A stretch of 64,000 nt of DNA from [Clostridium] methylpentosum DSM 5476 (lineage in GTDB: Bacteria > Bacillota > Clostridia > Oscillospirales > Ruminococcaceae), in NCBI GenBank assembly GCA_000158655.1, contig EQ973344.1:1231282-1295281 (forward strand). Direction: 5' to 3'. Positions 25,501 to 33,887 of the stretch are shown one piece after another. The translations under genes and the position numbers were made by a program. The first letter of the stretch is position 1. Every line of letters begins with the position of its first letter. The notes beneath the pieces are model-generated. The model saw nothing but the letters and a program-made list of their open reading frames with translations. It was not told the DNA's origin and ran no database searches.

Positions 25501-27794
25501 CTCATGCTGTCATACTGTGAGGCGGAGAAAGTTTCCATGCCGTACTGGTTAACCAGCTGCTGGGTGGCAAGGATATAAATGGTGTTCCACACCGGGGTGT
25601 TTTCCACTCCCCAGTCCGCCGTGGGAGCGATGTTCGGAATAATGCCCGAATCGGTCTGGCAGTCCTCGAGGTCCTCAAGGAATTTGGCCATAAAAGAGCG
25701 GATGTCAAAATTGTAGGCCATGGTCTCGGTCGAGACGTTGGCGTCGCCAGTCCAGCCGTTTTTCTCCCACACTGGGGTGTCGGTCGGCTTGCCCTGAAAG
25801 TTGTTGAGGATGGTGCGCGCCATGATCTCGTGCAGCGCGTTGATCTGCTCGTTGGAGGAGGAGAAGCTCCCGCCTTTGCCCACCTCGTTGTGGATTGCGT
25901 AGCAGACGACCTGATCCGCCGTCAGCTCTCCGGGATACCCGTCGATCTGGATGTATTTGTAGCCCTTGTAGCTGAAGCGCGGCTCAAAGCTCTCGCCCGG
26001 CTCGCCCTTGCAGATGTATTTGTCCTGCTGGATGGTGCGGTAGAACCAGCTGTCGTTGCCCTGCTTCTGCAGTGTGCCGTCGGCGTGGAGACGCTCGCCA
26101 TAGGTGATTGTCACTTCGGTGCCGGCGGGAGCGTCGAGGGTCAACTTCATCCATCCGGTGGTCATCTCGGGGTTGGTGATGATGTAAGAGCCGTTTGCGA
26201 GCTTCGTCACCTCGGGGTTGAACGCCTGTATCCGACGCATTGGCTCCATCTGCTGGAACTTGAGCTTGCCCGTCGGTGCACTGACGACGACCGCGTCGTG
26301 CCAGGACTCGTCTTCGCTGTAGCCGGGCTGGTCAAATCCCACCTTCTCCTGTCGAGCGTCGTAGGTTTCGCCGTAGTAGATGCTGTCAAAGACAGTCGGG
26401 CCGTCGCTCGCGACCTTCCAGTCGGTGCCGGTGGCCACCGTTTCGGTGGTCCCGTCGGCGTAGCGGATTTCGAGCTGCATCAGCAGCTTGGGATTGTCCC
26501 GCCACGCGGCGTTCTGCCAATTCCAGGTAGACACCGTCTCGTTGTAAAAGCTCTTGCCGAGCTCCACGCCGATTGCATTGTCGCCCGCCTTGAGCAGAGG
26601 CGCCACGTCAAACACCCGATAGAACACGCTCTTGTTGTACTGGGTGTGCGCCGGGTTGAGCACGGTGTCATCGGGATTCTCTCCGTTGATTTTGAGGTCA
26701 AACAGCCCGAGTCCGCAGACATAGGCCCGCGCCGACGCGACTTCCCCCTTGACCTCGAATTCTTTGCGCAGCAGCGGTGCGGAGGTGACTTCGGTCACTG
26801 TGGTCGAGATGTTGACCTGGGTGCCCCACGGGGCGCTGCCATAGGGGAGGATCTGGTCGGGCGTTTCCCAACTGCTGTCGTCGAATCCCGGCTGCTCCCA
26901 GCCGTTGCCGGGGGCGCTGGTGAGCTTCCAGCTCCCGTCGGTGATTATCTCAGCGCTTTCCCCGTCTGCGTATTCGATGCGCAGCCTGCCGATGAGTCCA
27001 CCGTAGCCAAGGGAGGTGTTGTGCCCGTCGAGCGCAATGGTGTTTTCTCCCGCGACAACTCTGTCGGTGATGTCAAACGCCGCGCCGCTCTGCCATGTTT
27101 CGGATTCTCCGACCAGCTCCCCGTTGAGATAGAACTTTCCCTTGTCGTCCACTGTGTAGCCAAAGACCACTTTGGACACCGTCCTGGCCGGGTCAATGGA
27201 AAAGGTCTTGCGGAAATACTGGTGCCCCTCGGGCGTCTGGTCGAGCGGTGCGCCGTAGCGAGACCAGATCCAGTTACAGCCGTCCACCTTCATGCCGACA
27301 GTGTCGGATGCGAGGCTGTCCCCGATCCACTCGCCCACCCAGTCGCTCTGCGAGAGCATACCGGTTTCGAAAGAGGAGACTTCGCTCCATCCGCTCTTCC
27401 GGTCCTGATCGTCCCACACCTGAACCGACCAGTAATAGGGGGTTTTGGATTGCAGGGCAGGGCCTGCATAGGGAATATCAAAATTGTTTTCCCACGCTGT
27501 CTTTCCAGTGTCCCAGATATCCCCCTCCCCGTTTGCCGCCTGCTCAGGCGTTGAAGAGACAACCAGGCGATAGGCTGACTGGCTTCGTCCATTTTCGCTT
27601 GTGTCCAGTCCCCAGCTGAACGTGGGGTTCTGATCAATCCCCATCGGAGCGGTCAGGCTGTTGACTTCCATCTCTGCAATGTGCAGCGCTGGCAGCTCAG
27701 CAGCAAAGCCCGCCGGAGCAGCTGTGGCGACCGAAGAAAGCATGAGTGCCATACTCAGCGCTACCCCGACCACTCGTATCCATTTTTTGTTCAT
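22524..27794 (-). CDS. sortase-anchored GH78 alpha-L-rhamnosidase-like multidomain protein
   Basis: This is a 1756-residue protein. The ATG at 27794 follows GGAGTACAAAA and begins a signal peptide ('MNKKWIRVVGVALSMALML'); an upstream in-frame ATG lacks a site. The order is an N-terminal fibronectin-like module, rhamnosidase N-domains, a catalytic (alpha/alpha)6 domain with 'WEKNGWTGDANVSTETMAY' and 'WLEQGATSTWE', a C-terminal beta domain, helical spacer, an F5/8-C module, a cadherin-like domain, and FIVAR-like three-helix modules. It ends 'APKTGDTAAI', a hydrophobic helix and KKKK, a sortase signal. It is a close relative of the gene at 1-4502. Rhamnose-containing glycans at the cell surface are the likely target. 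Confidence 0.92.
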   Translation of the reverse strand: MNKKWIRVVGVALSMALMLSSVATAAPAGFAAELPALHIAEMEVNSLTAPMGIDQNPTFSWGLDTSENGRSQSAYRLVVSSTPEQAANGEGDIWDTGKTAWENNFDIPYAGPALQSKTPYYWSVQVWDDQDRKSGWSEVSSFETGMLSQSDWVGEWIGDSLASDTVGMKVDGCNWIWSRYGAPLDQTPEGHQYFRKTFSIDPARTVSKVVFGYTVDDKGKFYLNGELVGESETWQSGAAFDITDRVVAGENTIALDGHNTSLGYGGLIGRLRIEYADGESAEIITDGSWKLTSAPGNGWEQPGFDDSSWETPDQILPYGSAPWGTQVNISTTVTEVTSAPLLRKEFEVKGEVASARAYVCGLGLFDLKINGENPDDTVLNPAHTQYNKSVFYRVFDVAPLLKAGDNAIGVELGKSFYNETVSTWNWQNAAWRDNPKLLMQLEIRYADGTTETVATGTDWKVASDGPTVFDSIYYGETYDARQEKVGFDQPGYSEDESWHDAVVVSAPTGKLKFQQMEPMRRIQAFNPEVTKLANGSYIITNPEMTTGWMKLTLDAPAGTEVTITYGERLHADGTLQKQGNDSWFYRTIQQDKYICKGEPGESFEPRFSYKGYKYIQIDGYPGELTADQVVCYAIHNEVGKGGSFSSSNEQINALHEIMARTILNNFQGKPTDTPVWEKNGWTGDANVSTETMAYNFDIRSFMAKFLEDLEDCQTDSGIIPNIAPTADWGVENTPVWNTIYILATQQLVNQYGMETFSASQYDSMRKLMTLTISEIQRNGWVWGDGQLADWVAPSGGTDPNVGGNATASEGSGICGTGYVYEALKAMADIADRLGKADDAAQYRAAMEQIYTAFNAKFYKPEEQIYQTTHWANPGERTRFRQTSQLVPLAFGLVPEEYKQGVLDNLVKDIEQKGYHLDTGMVGTKLLLPVLSDNGYADVAYRVLTQTTYPSWGYWLEQGATSTWEGYENTARSENHYFLGTYDEWLFKGLAGIRDFEDGAKAFVIHPQLTGGLEWVSAKTMTARGEVSSSWKLQDNGTALFEVTVPVGATAQLILPTSRPDQIFTSDGVAVSTALPGVTAVEAVGESTSVTIGSGRYSFVSATDGVERYTAELQSAVDYAGTLAQEDYELQAWDLFAAALSSAKETLANGSQIEINRAVADLEAAVEQLKQYPNQARIDLKALLEEYSTLQREDYFGDYWDTFAYYYNEAQSQVKDLSISEDMLRQSYDLLEMAAGALAYYRSGNIALGGKVSASSTVNASNGWHIDYLTDGDRINLSSAGEYCGWTSNNDINQNHQEWVSVDLGIRSRFDTLTVYPSVYREDSPGYGMPVDFDIQVSNDGVNWQTVHSERDYPLPDYGPQTFTFESCYAQYVRLYAYSLRPKVTDNNLYRMQLTELELYTTPVEQATLGSLTLSAGELNPAFDPAVRSYSVTVPNEVYELKVEGTVNGDGTFMITCDPSIDYNPENSTVILKEGETRLRIDVMTDGSRQMQYTDLVIIREPGETPDVADKSILRRVIEYARGVLGTVEFDQAISSVQQNFHRALGNAVSADEDSNATQDKVDAAWIRLMNAIHQLGFKRGDTAQLSFLIEQAQALDLGNYVAAGQEEFTGALTAAREMLTNEDAMQQDVDEAVSRLLDAMLALRYKADKSLLFSALSRAALVDTAAYTPESVEAFHSAFADARTAAKDEALSVDDQAAVDYAAAALGEAIDALVPIAGEQQAAASTGAPKTGDTAAIPAVFLALVLAGFALGKKKK

Positions 27795-27910
27795 TTTTGT
27801 ACTCCTTTCTCTCTGCCCGCAGCGCGCGGGCGCCCCAAACGTTGTTCTGTCCCCCTTTCGATTGCTCAATTCATTAGATTTTTACAGAATTAAAAGCATT
27901 GATACTTTTC

Positions 27911-27938
27911 ATTATAGAAGATATTACCATAAAGTCAA
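27911..27938 (-). promoter_or_regulatory. promoter of GH78 gene 2
   Basis: Minus-strand TTGACT (27933-27938), 16 bp, TATAAT (27911-27916). It is back to back with the adenine deaminase promoter, whose -35 starts 16 bp away. Confidence 0.7.
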
Positions 27939-27953
27939 GTAAAATCAATTGGT

Positions 27954-27983
27954 TTGACAAAGTCAACCCGCCCGTCGTATAAT
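27954..27983 (+). promoter_or_regulatory. promoter of the adenine deaminase gene
   Basis: Consensus TTGACA (27954-27959), 18 bp, TATAAT (27978-27983), followed by AAGGAGG at 27995-28001. Confidence 0.85.
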
Positions 27984-28010
27984 TGAATGGAAATAAGGAG
28001 GTATTCCGAT

Positions 28011-29687
28011 ATGAAAATCACTCCGAAAATGCTCCAGGCGGCAAAGGGGGAACACCCCGCCGAGCTGGTTTTTAAAAACGGACAGGTGCTCAACCTGTTT
28101 ACCCGCGAGCTACTCCCCGCCGACGTCGCAGTCTGCTCGGGACGAATTGTGGGGGTGGGCAGCTACTGCGGGGAGCAGGAAGTCGACTGCACTGGCAAGA
28201 CGATTGCCCCCGGCTTCATCGACGCCCACCTGCACATTGAGTCGTCGATGGCCACCCCGGCGCGGTTTGCAGGGGTAGTTGCGCCCTGGGGCACCACCAC
28301 CCTCATCGCCGACCCGCACGAAATCGCCAACGTCGCAGGCCTTGCGGGCATCGAGTACATGCTCGGGCAGACAGGGCTCCCCCTCAACCTCTATGTCATG
28401 CTCCCCTCCTGCGTCCCCGCTACCCCGTTTGAAGACAGCGGCGCGGTGCTCACTGCAGAGGAACTGATCAAGCTCAAGGACCACCCCAATGTGCTCGGGC
28501 TGGGGGAGATGATGAACTTTCCCGGCGTGCTGGCAGGGGATTCCGGGGTCTATCAAAAGCTCGAAGCGTTTGACGGCTATGTCATAGACGGCCACGCCCC
28601 CATGCTCTCGGGCAGGGAACTGCAGGCCTACCGACTCGCCGGCATTCTCGACGACCACGAGTGTTCCTGTGAAGAGGAGGTGCTCGAAAAGCTGCGCGCA
28701 GGGATGTTTCTCAGCGTGCGGGAGGGATCTGCCGCCAAAAACCTCGACGCGATCCTCCAGACCGCCCTCAAACACCATCTCGGCTTTGACCGGATGGCGT
28801 TCTGCACCGACGATAAGCACATCGGCGACATCGAGCGGGAGGGCCACATCAGCTACAGCGTCAAACGGGCGATCGAGCTCGGGGTGGACCTGTTCGACGC
28901 CTATCGGATGTCCTCTTTCAACGCTGCGCAATTTTACGGACTGCACCACCTCGGAGCAGTGGCGCCCGGCTACCAGGCAGACCTGGTGCTGCTCGACGAT
29001 GTGCGAACTGCTTCGGTCTGCGCCGTTTATCACGGCGGAAAGCTTGTATCGGAAAACAGGAGCAAACCGGAAACAACGCCCAGTCCCTATCCGGAAAGCC
29101 TCGTTCACTCCGTCAACCCGGCCCCAGTTTCACAAAGGGATTTACAGCTTCAATTGGACGGGTCACCCTTTCCCTGCATCGAGATCATCCCCAACCAGAT
29201 CCTCACCAAATGCGCCATGGAGATTCCGCCCGCTGTGGACGGTTTGTTTGTCCCACAGGGGAATTACCGCAAAATCGCGGTGATCGAACGCCACCACGCG
29301 ACCGGCAAGCTCGGCGTCGGGGTGCTCAAGGGATTTCCTGTCAACGGGGCGATTGCCTCAACAGTGGGCCATGACTCCCACAACCTCATTGTCATCGGCA
29401 ACAATGACGCCGATATGCTCGCGGCAATCGACGAGCTCAAACGATGCCAGGGCGGCTTCACCATCGTCCAAGACGGCAGGGTGCTCGGCACCCTCCCCCT
29501 CCCGGTCTGCGGTCTGATGACGGATGAGGACACCGACACAGTGGAGCAAAAGCTCGCCGCCCTGCTCAAAACCGCGCACAGTGCCGGAATTCCCCACGGT
29601 TTTGAGCCGTTTATCGCAATGTCATTTCTCGCCCTTCCGGTCATCCCCGAAATTCGGTTGACAGACCGTGGAATTGTAAAATTATAG
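28011..29687 (+). CDS. ade: adenine deaminase
   Basis: This is a 558-residue amidohydrolase of the Ade family that converts adenine to hypoxanthine and ammonia in purine salvage. The metal-binding start is 'APGFIDAHLHIESS', followed by 'ADPHEIANVAGLAGI', 'DGHAP', 'DDHECS' and 'FCTDDKH' as in the family. The C-terminal block 'VGHDSHNLIVIGNN' is diagnostic. The ATG at 28011 is set by AAGGAGG; an in-frame ATG at 27987 precedes that site. Length is normal. The DUF4288 gene follows after 19 bp, probably in the same transcript. Confidence 0.95.
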   Translation: MKITPKMLQAAKGEHPAELVFKNGQVLNLFTRELLPADVAVCSGRIVGVGSYCGEQEVDCTGKTIAPGFIDAHLHIESSMATPARFAGVVAPWGTTTLIADPHEIANVAGLAGIEYMLGQTGLPLNLYVMLPSCVPATPFEDSGAVLTAEELIKLKDHPNVLGLGEMMNFPGVLAGDSGVYQKLEAFDGYVIDGHAPMLSGRELQAYRLAGILDDHECSCEEEVLEKLRAGMFLSVREGSAAKNLDAILQTALKHHLGFDRMAFCTDDKHIGDIEREGHISYSVKRAIELGVDLFDAYRMSSFNAAQFYGLHHLGAVAPGYQADLVLLDDVRTASVCAVYHGGKLVSENRSKPETTPSPYPESLVHSVNPAPVSQRDLQLQLDGSPFPCIEIIPNQILTKCAMEIPPAVDGLFVPQGNYRKIAVIERHHATGKLGVGVLKGFPVNGAIASTVGHDSHNLIVIGNNDADMLAAIDELKRCQGGFTIVQDGRVLGTLPLPVCGLMTDEDTDTVEQKLAALLKTAHSAGIPHGFEPFIAMSFLALPVIPEIRLTDRGIVKL

Positions 29688-29706
29688 CAGTAAGGGGGGA
29701 TGCTAC

Positions 29707-30084
29707 ATGAAAAAACAGTGGTATGGAGTCAAGCTCCTCTACCGATATAAAATTAAGGACCAGCCCGAGGGGCCGGTGTGCAGGACGCTGTTTGAGGAAT
29801 CGGTCGTGTTGGTCAAGGCAAAGTCCTTTGACCACGCCTATGAAAAGGTGGAAAAGCGCGCCCGCAAGGAGCACGAGGTCTATGTAAATACATCCGGCCA
29901 GCAGGTGACCCGCACCTTTGACCAGTCCATTGACTGCTTCTGGCTCTTTGATCAGCCGGCATCCCACACCGAGGTCTACTCCTCTCATTTCTCTGTCCCG
30001 GAGGGAGCGCGGATCAAAGAGACGCTCGAGCACAGATACAGTTTCTGCAGCAGCGAAGAAATGCAACTTCTCCGCCGCAAATAG
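29707..30084 (+). CDS. DUF4288 family protein
   Basis: This is a 125-residue protein beginning 'MKKQWYGVKLLYRYKIK' with 'FEESVVLVKAKSFDHAYEKVEK', the pattern of DUF4288 proteins, whose function is unknown. It has an AAGGGGG site 9 bp upstream and lies 19 bp after adenine deaminase. It has no signal peptide or membrane segment and is predicted cytoplasmic. Confidence 0.8.
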   Translation: MKKQWYGVKLLYRYKIKDQPEGPVCRTLFEESVVLVKAKSFDHAYEKVEKRARKEHEVYVNTSGQQVTRTFDQSIDCFWLFDQPASHTEVYSSHFSVPEGARIKETLEHRYSFCSSEEMQLLRRK

Positions 30085-30183
30085 CCGAAAAATCGGGCCC
30101 GCAACCACTGGTTGACAGATTTGTCCGCTCCGCTTGGTAGCGGTGGCGGGAAAAAAGTGCTATGCTGGCGGAGAGGTGATAAC

Positions 30184-30969
30184 ATGCAATTGAATGAAAA
30201 ACTACAAATCCTCCGCAAGGAGGCGGGGCTGTCGCAGGAACGGCTCGCCGAAAAGCTCGGCGTCTCCCGCCAGGCGGTTTCCAAATGGGAATCTGGGCAG
30301 TCGACACCGGATATCGAAAACCTGAGCGCGCTCAGCGATCTGTTCGGGGTGACACTTGACGAGCTGATAAAAAAAGAAAGCGCCCCTCAGCCGGCGCAGG
30401 CAGTCCGCCCTGCCTATGGCGGAACTGCGCGCAGCTATCGTTTTGAATATGAGTACAAGAGCAAACGAAAGTTTCTCGGCCTCCCACTGGTGCACATCCA
30501 TATTGGGCGAGGTCTGTGCAAAGCCAAGGGAATTCTCGCCATCGGCAATCTATCCGCCGGCCTGCTCTCATTCGGGCTGATCTCGGCAGGTGTGCTCAGC
30601 ATTGGGGCGCTCTCGCTCGGCCTCGTCGCCTTCGGCGCACTGGCAATCGGGCTGCTGCTCGCAATCGGCGGTTTTTCGGCCGGCACTTTTGCAGTCGGCG
30701 GTATCTGTGCTGGAGTGTTTGCACTCGGCGGGATCGCCATTGGGATGTTTTCTACCGGAGGAGTGGCAATCGCCTCCCACGTGGCGATCGGAGGATTTGC
30801 CTCGGGCCACATCGCGATTGGAGACGTCGCGCACGGGGTTCAGACCATCCACATCGATGCGAACAGCCTGACCAGCATTTCCGCCGAGCAGGTGCGCACC
30901 CTGATCCAGCAGGAGTTTCCCGGCCTATGGCAGTTCGCGGTGGATTGGTGCACCCTGTTTTTCCGCTGA
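30184..30969 (+). CDS. XRE-family HTH protein with repetitive hydrophobic C-terminal region
   Basis: This is a 261-residue protein. Residues 1-63 are a canonical XRE/Cro helix-turn-helix ('LRKEAGLSQERLAEKLGVSRQAVSKWESG'-type; core motif LAEKLGVSRQAVSKWE). After a linker, residues ~118-222 consist of ~5-residue repeats of the type 'IGxLS/AxG' (for example 'LISAGVLSIGALSLGLVAFG'), either a tightly packed transmembrane array or a left-handed helix-like solenoid. A soluble tail ends 'WCTLFFR'. GGAG lies before the ATG at 30184. The combination occurs in Clostridia. A membrane-tethered transcription regulator is the simplest reading, inferred. Confidence 0.82.
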   Translation: MQLNEKLQILRKEAGLSQERLAEKLGVSRQAVSKWESGQSTPDIENLSALSDLFGVTLDELIKKESAPQPAQAVRPAYGGTARSYRFEYEYKSKRKFLGLPLVHIHIGRGLCKAKGILAIGNLSAGLLSFGLISAGVLSIGALSLGLVAFGALAIGLLLAIGGFSAGTFAVGGICAGVFALGGIAIGMFSTGGVAIASHVAIGGFASGHIAIGDVAHGVQTIHIDANSLTSISAEQVRTLIQQEFPGLWQFAVDWCTLFFR

Positions 30970-31041
30970 CCTGTTCCAGGGAATGCGCCGCTGTTCAACC
31001 TGCTTCTACCCCTGATTCACAGCCGCATAATTCGGAAAGCC

Positions 31042-31078
31042 GCCCCTATCTGTCAGCCGGGACTGAACAGATAGGGGC
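31042..31078. terminator. strong hairpin after the XRE gene
   Basis: A perfect 12-bp stem (GCCCCTATCTGT / ACAGATAGGGGC) with a 13-nt loop and a short T-rich stretch afterwards. The following 300 bp up to 31397 shows no gene. Confidence 0.65.
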
Positions 31079-31397
31079 AGTGTTTCGGTTCAAGCATTCT
31101 GCACGCGGTTTTGTCTGCCCCCGTTTCGCACAGTTGCGCTCCAGCCCACGCGACTGCCTAAGAGGATGCTGTTTCAAATCCCGTTTACATTCCCAGAATG
31201 CAATCTCAAGTGATCTTTTCCCACCACCTCCTGGATCTTGTGATGCTAGGTTTGCTGGATGTAGACTTTGTCGACAAAACTGTCTGCCAAAGAAAAGCTC
31301 TGCCGCTTTTAACGGAGGCAAATATCGGTTAAAACAACCGATGCCAAGCCAAGAAAACGGAAAAGAAACAGAGCATCTTGCAAACCCTTTGGCGGGA

Positions 31398-31426
31398 TTG
31401 ACACCGACGACAAATTGTGCTAAAAT
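31398..31426 (+). promoter_or_regulatory. promoter of the MATE transporter gene
   Basis: Consensus TTGACA (31398-31403), 17 bp, TAAAAT (31421-31426). The transcript would start near 31433, leaving a leader of about 100 nt. Confidence 0.8.
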
Positions 31427-31465
31427 AATTCCGGTTCATCGGAGGGTATATCAAACAAATGATAT

Positions 31466-31513
31466 GCTGGATAAGATGGTTGGCGATCCCAACTGTTTTA
31501 TCCAGCTTTTTTT
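31466..31513 (+). terminator. intrinsic terminator in the MATE leader (putative attenuator)
   Basis: GCTGGATAA (31466-31474) pairs with TTATCCAGC (31498-31506), with a nested GTTGG/CCAAC stem, and is followed directly by seven T residues (31507-31513). It lies downstream of the promoter and upstream of the AGGAGG site (31521-31526), so it can only affect expression of the MATE gene itself. Confidence 0.75.
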
Positions 31514-31534
31514 GCTTTCTAGGAGGTTTTATCT

Positions 31535-32878
31535 GTGCACGAGGCATCACTGACAAAAGGAAACATCTACACCACCATGATCAAATTTGCCATCCCCTTT
31601 TTGCTCGCCAATCTGCTCCAGGCGCTTTACGGCGCGGCCGACCTGCTGATTGTCGGTTGGTTCTCCGACTCAGCAGGGCTCTCCGCAGTCGCGACGGGCA
31701 GCCAGATTCTGCAGACGCTCACCTGCACCATCGTAGGGCTCGCAACCGGCGGCACTGTGCTCATTGGGCGCTTTCTCGGGATGGGACGGGAGGAAGATAT
31801 AAAACAGACGATCGGCACCATGCTCACCTTATTCGCCATCCTCGCCGCCGCGCTCACCGCACTGCTGCTGGTGTTTGCCCGCCCTGTTGTGTCGCTGATG
31901 CAGGCGCCGCCCGAGGCGTTTGACCAGACGGTACAATACACCTTTCTCTGCGGCTGCGGCGTATTTTTCATCTTCGGCTACAACGCGATCAGCGCGGTGC
32001 TGCGCGGAATGGGGGACTCCAAAAATCCGCTGCTCTTTGTCGCCATAGCCTGTGTCTGCAACATCCTGGGCGACCTCATTCTGGTGGGCGGGCTGCACCT
32101 CGGCGCGGCGGGCGCCGCGATTGCCACCACTGGCTCACAGGGGATCAGCATGGTGCTCGCGGTGATCTTTCTCAAAAGGCGCGGCTTTCTCTTCGACTTT
32201 CGGCTCAAAAGCTTTGGTATCCGGCGGGACAAGGCGGCAGCGCTGCTCAAACTCGGTCTGCCCATCGCGCTGCAGGAATCCCTTGTCATGCTCTCGTTCC
32301 TCTTTATCACTGCGATTGTCAACCACATGGGGGTGGCCGCCTCGGCTGCGATCGGAGTCACCGAAAAAATCAACCTGTTCACCCTCCTTCCCCCAACTGC
32401 GTTTTCCTCCGCAATTGCCGCAATGGTGGCGCAGAACATGGGTGCAGGGGAAACCGGTCGTTCCCGGCGTTGCCTGCGCATTGGCATTTTGTTCTCCCTT
32501 GTGTTCGGTGTGGCCTGCTTTGTGTGGCTACAGCTCTCCCCCCAGAGCGCAATGGGGATCTTCACCACAGACCAGGCGGTTGTTGCGGCAGGGTCCCAAT
32601 ACCTGCGGGCGTTCAGTATTGACTGCATCCTCGTCTGCTTCATGTTCTGTCTCAACGGATTTTTCAACGGCTGCGGGCACTCGGCGTTTTCGATGGCAAA
32701 CAACCTGCTCTCCACCTTTCTCGTCCGCGTGCCAGTCGCCTGGCTGTTCAGCCGCATTGCCGGGGCGACGCTGTTTGAAATCGGGCTCGCCGCACCGCTC
32801 GCCTCTGCGGTGTCGATTGTCATCGCATTTGTCTACCTGCGCACCGGAAAATGGAAAAAACTCGGACATTCGAGTTGA
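31535..32878 (+). CDS. MATE family efflux transporter
   Basis: This is a 447-residue protein with about 12 transmembrane segments in two related halves. The N-terminal signature is 'IKFAIPFLLANLLQALYGAADLLIVGWFSD', shown here only by its type; the short core is 'LLQALYGAADLLIVG'. It is a Na+/H+-coupled multidrug or toxin exporter of the MATE group. It starts with GTG 8 bp after AGGAGG. Expression is probably controlled by the leader terminator at 31466-31513. Substrate not predictable. Confidence 0.92.
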   Translation: MHEASLTKGNIYTTMIKFAIPFLLANLLQALYGAADLLIVGWFSDSAGLSAVATGSQILQTLTCTIVGLATGGTVLIGRFLGMGREEDIKQTIGTMLTLFAILAAALTALLLVFARPVVSLMQAPPEAFDQTVQYTFLCGCGVFFIFGYNAISAVLRGMGDSKNPLLFVAIACVCNILGDLILVGGLHLGAAGAAIATTGSQGISMVLAVIFLKRRGFLFDFRLKSFGIRRDKAAALLKLGLPIALQESLVMLSFLFITAIVNHMGVAASAAIGVTEKINLFTLLPPTAFSSAIAAMVAQNMGAGETGRSRRCLRIGILFSLVFGVACFVWLQLSPQSAMGIFTTDQAVVAAGSQYLRAFSIDCILVCFMFCLNGFFNGCGHSAFSMANNLLSTFLVRVPVAWLFSRIAGATLFEIGLAAPLASAVSIVIAFVYLRTGKWKKLGHSS

Positions 32879-32925
32879 TTTTACGGAATTTTACAAAAAT
32901 CAAATGTCAAATTTACAAAAAGTTG

Positions 32926-32934
32926 TGTTATAAT
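32926..32934 (+). promoter_or_regulatory. extended -10 promoter of ppx-ppk
   Basis: TGTTATAAT (TG-n-TATAAT) about 42 bp before the ppx start. The upstream region is AT-rich with only a weak -35. Confidence 0.55.
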
Positions 32935-32975
32935 AAAAAGTATCAACTGATACTATAGAGAATGGGGATAGCAAA

Positions 32976-33887
32976 ATGATTTGTGCAAGCATTGACGTGG
33001 GTTCCAACACAATCCGCCTCTCGATCTACCAATGTGAAACCGACGGCATCAAACTGCTGCTCAACAAAAAGACGATGGCCGGGCTTGCCGGCTACGTCGA
33101 GGACGGCGCGCTCTCACCCAAGGGCATTCACAAGGCGTGCTCTGTCCTCAACAGCTACAAGGACATTGTACACAACTTCGGCATTGAGCAGCTCTACGTC
33201 TTTGCGACCGCATCGCTGCGCAACATCAGCAATTCACAAGAGGCGGTAGCCCAGATCGAGGAAAAGACCGGGCTTGTGATCGACGTCATCACCGGCGAGG
33301 AGGAGGCGACGCTCGACTTTATTGGCGCCACCCGGCTGATGGACGTCGACGACGGCATCCTCGTCGACATCGGGGGCGGTTCGACCGAAATTGTCGTGTA
33401 CGAGGACGGGAAAATCCTCAAGGCGGTCAGCCTGCCGGTCGGATCTCTCAGCCTGTTTTCGGGCTATGTCGGGGGACTGATTCCCACCAATGAGGAGCGC
33501 AAGGAGATCCGCCGCGCGGTGATTGATGAGCTCGACAAAATCGAGGAGCTCCGGCTGTACGACTATCCGGTGATGTGCGGCGTTGGCGGGACGATCCGCG
33601 CCGCGCTCAAAATCAACAACGACAAATTTAACCTCTCAGCCGGCAACCGCACCATTGAGGCGGACAACATCAAAAAAATCCTCAAGTGTCTCAGCGGCAG
33701 CTCCAAAGAGACGCTGACCAAAATCTTACAGGTGATTCCCGACCGCATTCACACCATTGTCCCTGGCATGATTCTTTTGAACACCATCATCAAATATTTT
33801 GGCACCGAGACAATCTATGTCAGCAATTACGGGGTGCGCGAAGGGTATCTCAGCCAAAAAATCTTGAAGGAATGTGAGGCAAGATGA
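32976..33887 (+). CDS. ppx: exopolyphosphatase/guanosine pentaphosphatase (Ppx/GppA family)
   Basis: This is a 303-residue member of the ASKHA-fold Ppx/GppA family. Phosphate-binding loops are visible: 'SIDVGSNTIRLSIY' at the N-terminus, 'VITGEEEA', and 'LVDIGGGSTEIVVY'. It releases Pi from polyphosphate or converts pppGpp. It is the short, single-module form typical of Clostridia. Its stop overlaps the ppk start by 4 bp (ATGA), so synthesis and degradation of polyphosphate are co-translated. Confidence 0.92.
   Translation: MICASIDVGSNTIRLSIYQCETDGIKLLLNKKTMAGLAGYVEDGALSPKGIHKACSVLNSYKDIVHNFGIEQLYVFATASLRNISNSQEAVAQIEEKTGLVIDVITGEEEATLDFIGATRLMDVDDGILVDIGGGSTEIVVYEDGKILKAVSLPVGSLSLFSGYVGGLIPTNEERKEIRRAVIDELDKIEELRLYDYPVMCGVGGTIRAALKINNDKFNLSAGNRTIEADNIKKILKCLSGSSKETLTKILQVIPDRIHTIVPGMILLNTIIKYFGTETIYVSNYGVREGYLSQKILKECEAR

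Noticed and set aside
24003-25520. Long plus-strand frames across 22632-27554
   Set aside because: They lie opposite GH78 gene 2, are compositionally odd and lack ribosome-binding sites.
30112-30166. TTGACA at 30112 as promoter of the XRE gene
   Set aside because: The nearest TATGCT is 43 bp downstream, far outside the usual spacer length.
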